Shown in pieces: positions 59,993 to 64,000 of a stretch of 64,000 nt of DNA. Both the position numbers and the translations under genes were made by a program. The notes beneath the pieces were generated by a model. That model was given only the letters and a program-made list of their open reading frames with translations, did not search any database and was not told the DNA's origin. This DNA comes from RYN-230 sp963720645 (GTDB taxonomy: Bacteria > Actinomycetota > Actinomycetes > Streptosporangiales > Streptosporangiaceae): assembly GCA_963720645.1 (NCBI GenBank), contig CAVRFX010000024.1, positions 186,001 through 250,000 of the forward strand, in the 5' to 3' direction. How positions within the stretch are numbered: position 1 is the stretch's first letter; every line of letters begins with the position of its first letter.

Positions 59993-60882
59993 CGCGGGGC
60001 TCCGGCCAGCACGTCGAGCAGCCGCTGGGCGTCCGCGGGGGCGAGGATGCCCGCCGCCAGCGCGCGGTCGGCGGTCAGCCGGGCCAGGGCCACGTAGGCG
60101 CGCAGGGCCTCGGGTGAGGCGCTGGACAGCGCCTGCACGTGCTCGGCCACGGTGTCCGCGTCGCCGCGGGCGACCGGGCCGGTCAGGCCCGCGTCGCCGA
60201 GCCGCAGCGCGTTGTCCAGGGCAGCGGACAGCAGCGGCGCGAGCATCCGGGCCGGCTCGCTCACCCCGGCCGCGCGGAGCAGGTCCGATGACTGCGCCAC
60301 CAGCGCCACCAGGTGGTTGGCCGCGCTGGCCAGCCCGGCGTGGTACAGCGGGCGGTCGGCCTCGTCGATGAGCACGGGCTCGCCGCCCATCTCGATGACC
60401 AGGGCCTCGGCCGCGGGCCGCAACGGTTCCGGCGCGGTCACCCCGAAGCTGATCCCGGTCAGCCGGTCGAGGTCGTCGGGGCGCCCGGTGAACGTCATGA
60501 CCGGATGCAGCGCGATCGGCAGGGCGCCGCGCACGGTCGCGGGCTCCAGCACCGCGGCGCCGTGCCGGCCGCTGGTGTGCACCAGCAGCCGCCCGGCGAG
60601 CGGCGCGTCGGTCGCGGCCAGGCCCGAGACCAGGCCGGGCAGCGCGTCGTCGGGCACGGTGAGCAGGGCGAGGTCCACGGCGGCCAGCAGCTCCGGCGGG
60701 CGCATGACCGCCGCGCCCGGCAGCATCCGGCCTGCCCGCTCCAGCGACCGGTCGGACACGGCGGAGACGGCGACCACCGGGTGGCCGGCCCGCTCCAGCG
60801 CGGCGCCCAGGACGGTGCCGACACGCCCCGCGCCGATCACGCCGACCTTGAGCCGGGCCGGGCGCTCCGCTGGGTCCCCCAT
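59989..60882 (-). CDS. Rossmann-like/DUF2520 protein
   Basis: The N-terminal dinucleotide fold (KVGVIGAGRVGTVLGAALER) and the C-terminal helical DUF2520 (YHAGLASAANHLVALVAQSS) resemble 6-phosphogluconate and ketopantoate reductase proteins. It is almost always linked to panC in actinobacteria, so a role in pantoate supply is an inference. ATG 60882 or GTG 60912 are possible starts. Translationally coupled to panC. Confidence 0.87.
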   Translation of the reverse strand: MGDPAERPARLKVGVIGAGRVGTVLGAALERAGHPVVAVSAVSDRSLERAGRMLPGAAVMRPPELLAAVDLALLTVPDDALPGLVSGLAATDAPLAGRLLVHTSGRHGAAVLEPATVRGALPIALHPVMTFTGRPDDLDRLTGISFGVTAPEPLRPAAEALVIEMGGEPVLIDEADRPLYHAGLASAANHLVALVAQSSDLLRAAGVSEPARMLAPLLSAALDNALRLGDAGLTGPVARGDADTVAEHVQALSSASPEALRAYVALARLTADRALAAGILAPADAQRLLDVLAGAPR

Positions 60883-60980
60883 CGCCTCGGCGTTCCTCTC
60901 GTGGGTCCTCACGCTGGCCCTCGCCGCGGGGGCCAGACGGCCACGATCAGCATATCCAGGCGGCTACTAGAGTCGGCTCG

Positions 60981-62060
60981 GTGTGGAGGACATGGCGGGC
61001 GGCCACGCAGGACGCGCTGTACGGGCCGGGGGGGTTCTACGCCCGCGGCGAGCGCCCCGCGGCGCACTTCCGGACCTCGGTGCACGCGTCGCCGCGCTAC
61101 GCCGGGGCCGTTCTCGCCCTGCTCCGCCACGCGGACGCCGCGCTCGGCCACCCGGACCGGCTCGACCTGGTGGACATCGGGGCCGGCCAGGGTGAGCTGC
61201 TGAGCCAGGTCCTGGCGCTCGCGCAGCACCGGCCCGCAGATCCGGCTGCGGAGGGCCCGGGGCTTTCTTTTCTCCAACGGCTCGTTCCGCGAGCCGTCGA
61301 GATCGCGCCTCACTGCCCCGGGTGCGATGACCGGATCCGCTGGTCGCCAGCGCTGCCTGCCCGGATCCGGGGGCTGGTCATCGCCAGCGAGTGGCTGGAC
61401 AACATCCCCGTCGACGTGGCCGAGCTGACCCCCGACGGGCCGCGGATCGTGCTGGTGGATCCCCGCAGCGGCGCGGAGCGGACCGGGCCGCCGGCGAGCC
61501 CGGCCGAGCAGGACTGGCTGCGCCGGTGGTGGCCGCTGCATCATCCGGGCGACCGGGCCGAGCTGGGTCATCCGCGGTGCACGGCCTGGGCCGGCGTGAT
61601 CGGGCGGCTCGACGGCGGCCTCGCCCTCGCCGCGGACTACGCGCACACGGTGGCGGGCAGGCCGCTGGCCGGGACCCTGGCCGGGTTCCGTGACGGCCGG
61701 GCGGTGCGGCCGGTCCCGGACGGGTCACGGGACATCACCGCCCACGTGGCCCTGGACGCCTGCGCGGCGGCCGGGACCGCGGCCGGCGCCACCCGGACCC
61801 TGCTCACCACCCAGCGCCGGGCGCTGCGGGCGCTCGGGCTGGCCGGCCGCCGGCCGCCGCTGAGCCAGGCCTGCCGGGACCCGGCCGGCTACCTCACCGC
61901 GCTGCGCGTGGCCGCGGAGGAGGCGGAGCTGACCGACCCGGCCGGCCTGGGCGGGTTCGGCTGGCTGATCCAGGCGGTGGGCGTGCCGCTGCCTGCCCCG
62001 CTGGAAGGCCTGGGCGCACCGGAAAACCCGGGGCCGCTCGCGGACCAGGCCGCTGGCTAG
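60981..62060 (+). CDS. MidA/NDUFAF7-like SAM-dependent methyltransferase
   Basis: A DUF185-type class I methyltransferase of 359 residues. DALYGPGGFYARGERPAAHF is the family entry motif, LDLVDIGAGQGELLSQVLAL is SAM motif I, and LVIASEWLDNIPVDVAEL is the catalytic region. Eukaryotic NDUFAF7 methylates an arginine of complex I subunit NDUFS2, and the next gene here (11 bases downstream, same strand) encodes an NDUFS2/NuoD homologue with that arginine kept. Start is GTG 60981. Substrate assignment is an inference from context. Confidence 0.83.
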   Translation: MWRTWRAATQDALYGPGGFYARGERPAAHFRTSVHASPRYAGAVLALLRHADAALGHPDRLDLVDIGAGQGELLSQVLALAQHRPADPAAEGPGLSFLQRLVPRAVEIAPHCPGCDDRIRWSPALPARIRGLVIASEWLDNIPVDVAELTPDGPRIVLVDPRSGAERTGPPASPAEQDWLRRWWPLHHPGDRAELGHPRCTAWAGVIGRLDGGLALAADYAHTVAGRPLAGTLAGFRDGRAVRPVPDGSRDITAHVALDACAAAGTAAGATRTLLTTQRRALRALGLAGRRPPLSQACRDPAGYLTALRVAAEEAELTDPAGLGGFGWLIQAVGVPLPAPLEGLGAPENPGPLADQAAG

Positions 62061-62071
62061 GTTCTGACACG

Positions 62072-63313
62072 ATGGAGCGCATGGCGCAGCGTCAGGCCGA
62101 GGCGGTCACCAGCAGCTGGGCGGCCCGCCCCGGCCCGGGGGCTGAGGCTGGCGCCGGGCCGGGGGCCGGGACCGGGGGGGACACCGACCCGGGCGGCGGC
62201 GACCTGCTGATCAACCTGGGCGCCGGGCACCCGTCCGGGCACGGGATGCTGCGGCTGCGGCTGACCCTGGAGGGCGACCGGATCGTGACGGCCGACCCGG
62301 TCATCGGCTACGTGCACCGCGGGGCCGAGAAGCTGTTCGAGGCCCGCGACTACCGGCAGATCATCGTCCTGGCCAACCGGCATGACTGGCTGGGCGCGTT
62401 CGCCAGCGAGCTGGGCGTGGTGCTGGCCGCCGAGCGGCTGGCCGGCATCGAGGTGCCGCCGCGCGGCGTGTGGGCCCGCACCCTGCTCGCCGAGCTCAAC
62501 CGGGTCCTCAGCCACCTCGCGTTCCTCGGCTCGTACCCGCCGGAGGCGGCGGGCGGCGCGGAAGGGGCGGGCGAGGCGGCGGACGCGGCCTACCGGACCC
62601 GGGAGCTGCTCCAGTCGATCATGGAGGAGGTCTCCGGCGGCCGGATGCACTACATGTTCAACCGGGTCGGCGGGCTGAAGGAGGAGCTGCCCGCGGGCTG
62701 GCTGGGCCGGGTCGGCGCGGCCGCGGCCCGGGCCCGGGCGGACCTGCCCCGGATCGGCGCGATCGTGCAGGGCAGCGAGCGGTTCCGCGGCCGGGCCCGG
62801 GGCGTGGGCGTGCTCTCCGGCGAGCAGGTGCGCCAGTACGGGGTGAGCGGCCCGGCGGCGCGGGCCTCCGGGGTGGACTTCGACCTGCGCCGCGACGAGC
62901 CTTACCTGGCCTACGCGGACCTGGCCGGGACATTGCGGGTGGTCACCAGGAGCGAGGGTGACTGCCTGGCCAGGTTCGAGTGCCTGCTGGCTCAGGTAGC
63001 CGTGTCCCTGGACCTGGTGGATGCGTGCGCCTCCCGCCTGGCCAGCCTGCCGCCGGGCCCGCTGAGTGCCCGGATCCCCAAGGTGCTCAAGATCCCCGAG
63101 GGGCACACGTACGCCTGGACCGAGGGCCCGCTGGGCCTGAGCGGGTACTACCTGGTGTCCCGGGGCGGGAAGACGCCGTGGCGGCTGAAGGTGCGCTCGG
63201 CCTCGTTCAGCAACGTCCAGGTGCTCGGGGAACTGCTGCCCGGTCACCGGGTCGCGGACCTCAGCCCCATCCTCGGCTCGATGTTCTTCGTCGTGGGGGA
63301 CATGGACCGCTAG
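62072..63313 (+). CDS. Orphan NuoD-like (complex I 49-kDa family) protein
   Basis: About 413 residues matching NADH-quinone oxidoreductase subunit D: LLINLGAGHPSGHGMLRLRL, VIGYVHRGAEKLFEARDYRQ, GGRMHYMFNRVGGLKEELPA and the ending VADLSPILGSMFFVVGDMDR. No other nuo gene is near. His53 and His57 match the quinone-site histidines, but the quinone-binding tyrosine (DRLDY in NDUFS2) is replaced by Trp106 (NRHDW), so ordinary quinone reduction is doubtful. Arg83 (HRGAEK) matches the methylated NDUFS2 arginine. An insert of about 40 low-complexity residues precedes the domain. Confidence 0.87.
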   Translation: MERMAQRQAEAVTSSWAARPGPGAEAGAGPGAGTGGDTDPGGGDLLINLGAGHPSGHGMLRLRLTLEGDRIVTADPVIGYVHRGAEKLFEARDYRQIIVLANRHDWLGAFASELGVVLAAERLAGIEVPPRGVWARTLLAELNRVLSHLAFLGSYPPEAAGGAEGAGEAADAAYRTRELLQSIMEEVSGGRMHYMFNRVGGLKEELPAGWLGRVGAAAARARADLPRIGAIVQGSERFRGRARGVGVLSGEQVRQYGVSGPAARASGVDFDLRRDEPYLAYADLAGTLRVVTRSEGDCLARFECLLAQVAVSLDLVDACASRLASLPPGPLSARIPKVLKIPEGHTYAWTEGPLGLSGYYLVSRGGKTPWRLKVRSASFSNVQVLGELLPGHRVADLSPILGSMFFVVGDMDR

Positions 63314-63330
63314 TCCCGGCGGAACGGGTC

Positions 63331-63585
63331 TCAGCCGGGGGCCGGGTCGCGCCGGGGGGCGACGAACGTGCCCCGGCCCTGCCGGGTGATGATCAGCCCA
63401 CGGTCCCGCAGCACCTTCATGGCGTGCCGCACGGTCTGGTACGCGACCCCGTATTCCTCGGCCAGGCTGCGCTCCGACGGCAGCTTGTGGGTGATCTCGC
63501 CGGCCTCGATCCGCACCGCGATGTTGTTCGCGACCTGCACGTACGCAAAGTCCGCGCCGAGCGGATCCACTGGTGACGCACTCAC
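63331..63585 (-). CDS. Small GntR-type regulator (DNA-binding domain only)
   Basis: The 84-residue protein is just the winged helix: FAYVQVANNIAVRIEAGEIT, LPSERSLAEEYGVAYQTVRH, VLRDRGLIITRQGRGTFVAP. No ligand domain is present, which is typical of short actinobacterial GntR proteins. Start GTG 63585. It converges with the NuoD-like gene and diverges from the small acidic gene, with a palindromic operator between. Confidence 0.9.
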   Translation of the reverse strand: MSASPVDPLGADFAYVQVANNIAVRIEAGEITHKLPSERSLAEEYGVAYQTVRHAMKVLRDRGLIITRQGRGTFVAPRRDPAPG

Positions 63586-63626
63586 GTGATCAAGGTATGC
63601 ACCACTGCGAGCTGTCTAAACACCTG

Positions 63627-63652
63627 ATAGCACTCAGTGCTCTGAGTGCTAT
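63627..63652. promoter_or_regulatory. Palindromic operator of the GntR module
   Basis: ATAGCACTCA and TGAGTGCTAT are perfect inverted arms (63627-63636 and 63643-63652) with a six-base spacer. It overlaps a -10-like TATACAAT (63650-63657) of the rightward gene, so binding would block that promoter. Position and symmetry suggest it is the site for the divergent GntR protein. Confidence 0.65.
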
Positions 63653-63663
63653 ACAATGCTCTC

Positions 63664-63912
63664 ATGGGTGAGGATGAGTTAGACGGTCCCCCGTCGTGGT
63701 GGCCCTACGCCACCGAACTGCCGGCCTGGTACGTCTGGCGGGGAATCAGCGGGCTGCTGTACGGACGCAAACGGGGCAGTTCCCCGCCGCTCGTGGTCCG
63801 CGGCGAGGATGCGGTCAACCTGCGCGACCAGATCCGCCGCGAGGAGTTCTTGCGCTCCTGCGAGTCCGGTCCGGGTCCCGAGCCGGACGACTGGTCCAGG
63901 AACAGCGGCTAG
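63664..63912 (+). CDS. Small acidic protein of GntR divergon
   Basis: An 82-residue protein from ATG 63664 with a Trp-rich middle (PPSWWPYATELPAWYVWRGI) and a charged end (RGEDAVNLRDQIRREEFLRS). Family not recognised beyond similar small proteins found next to short GntR genes in actinomycetes. It starts only a few bases after the -10-like sequence, so its mRNA may be leaderless. Confidence 0.7.
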   Translation: MGEDELDGPPSWWPYATELPAWYVWRGISGLLYGRKRGSSPPLVVRGEDAVNLRDQIRREEFLRSCESGPGPEPDDWSRNSG

Positions 63913-64000
63913 CGCGGCTGGTTCGCGCCGGGCGGCTGGTTCCGACGGCTGGGCGCGGGCCCGGCTGGGCGCGGCTGGCCGGCTGGGCGCGGGCCCGGCT
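63913..64000. repeat. Low-complexity GC repeat at window end
   Basis: GGCTGGGCGCGGGCCCGGCT occurs twice in the last 60 bases, separated by GGGCGCGGCTGGCC-like sequence. It looks like the start of a longer tandem-repeat intergenic region that continues beyond the window. Confidence 0.5.

Overview
The window is very GC-rich, uses GTG starts often (with some TTG), and carries actinobacterial marker genes: lsr2, hspR with HAIR operators, ClpC, a DUF3151 protein, an actinobacterial-type argA and a ydaO riboswitch in front of an NlpC/P60 hydrolase. It is most likely a chromosomal piece of a filamentous actinomycete related to Streptomyces or Streptosporangiales. Many Streptomyces-like housekeeping neighbourhoods are kept: dnaK-grpE-dnaJ-hspR-clpB, pyrE-fba-purA, radA-disA-mutY, and clpC/lsr2/argA/lysS/coaX/panC.

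Layout. 1-3.2 kb: a partial iron-sulfur membrane oxidoreductase and a secreted repeat protein. 3.2-10.7 kb: HspR-controlled chaperone operon. 10.6-19.3 kb: NYN-domain protein, epimerase, pyrE, DedA, fba, phosphoesterase, DUF3151. 19.4-25.9 kb: purine genes purA, purD, purB and purC with an LtrA-like membrane protein and an acetyltransferase. 26-29.2 kb: murA and an unusual multidomain regulator. 29-39 kb: mixed metabolic genes (HisC-like aminotransferase, GH127 arabinofuranosidase, BlaI/M56 pair, AlaX, XRE operon, asparaginase, BKACE, TIM-barrel isomerase). 39-47 kb: radA, disA (c-di-AMP synthase), mutY, clpC. 47-54 kb: TetR/SDR divergon, lsr2, and a fused EndoQ-like PHP nuclease-UvrD helicase. 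53.7-64 kb: argA, c-di-AMP riboswitch with NlpC/P60 hydrolase, lysS, coaX, panC, DUF2520, a MidA-like methyltransferase, an orphan NuoD-like protein and a small GntR module.

Functional links. DisA makes c-di-AMP, and the riboswitch 13 kb away is expected to sense it and control a wall hydrolase. HspR should repress its own chaperone operon through two HAIR sites. The methyltransferase next to the NuoD-like protein mirrors the eukaryotic NDUFAF7-NDUFS2 pair.

Sequence quality. About 17 conserved genes, several of them normally essential (grpE, dnaJ, purA, purC, fba), are split by single-base shifts, mostly in G/C runs. This looks like uncorrected sequencing indels rather than gene decay. Coordinates for those genes span the reconstructed gene, and the approximate break points are stated.
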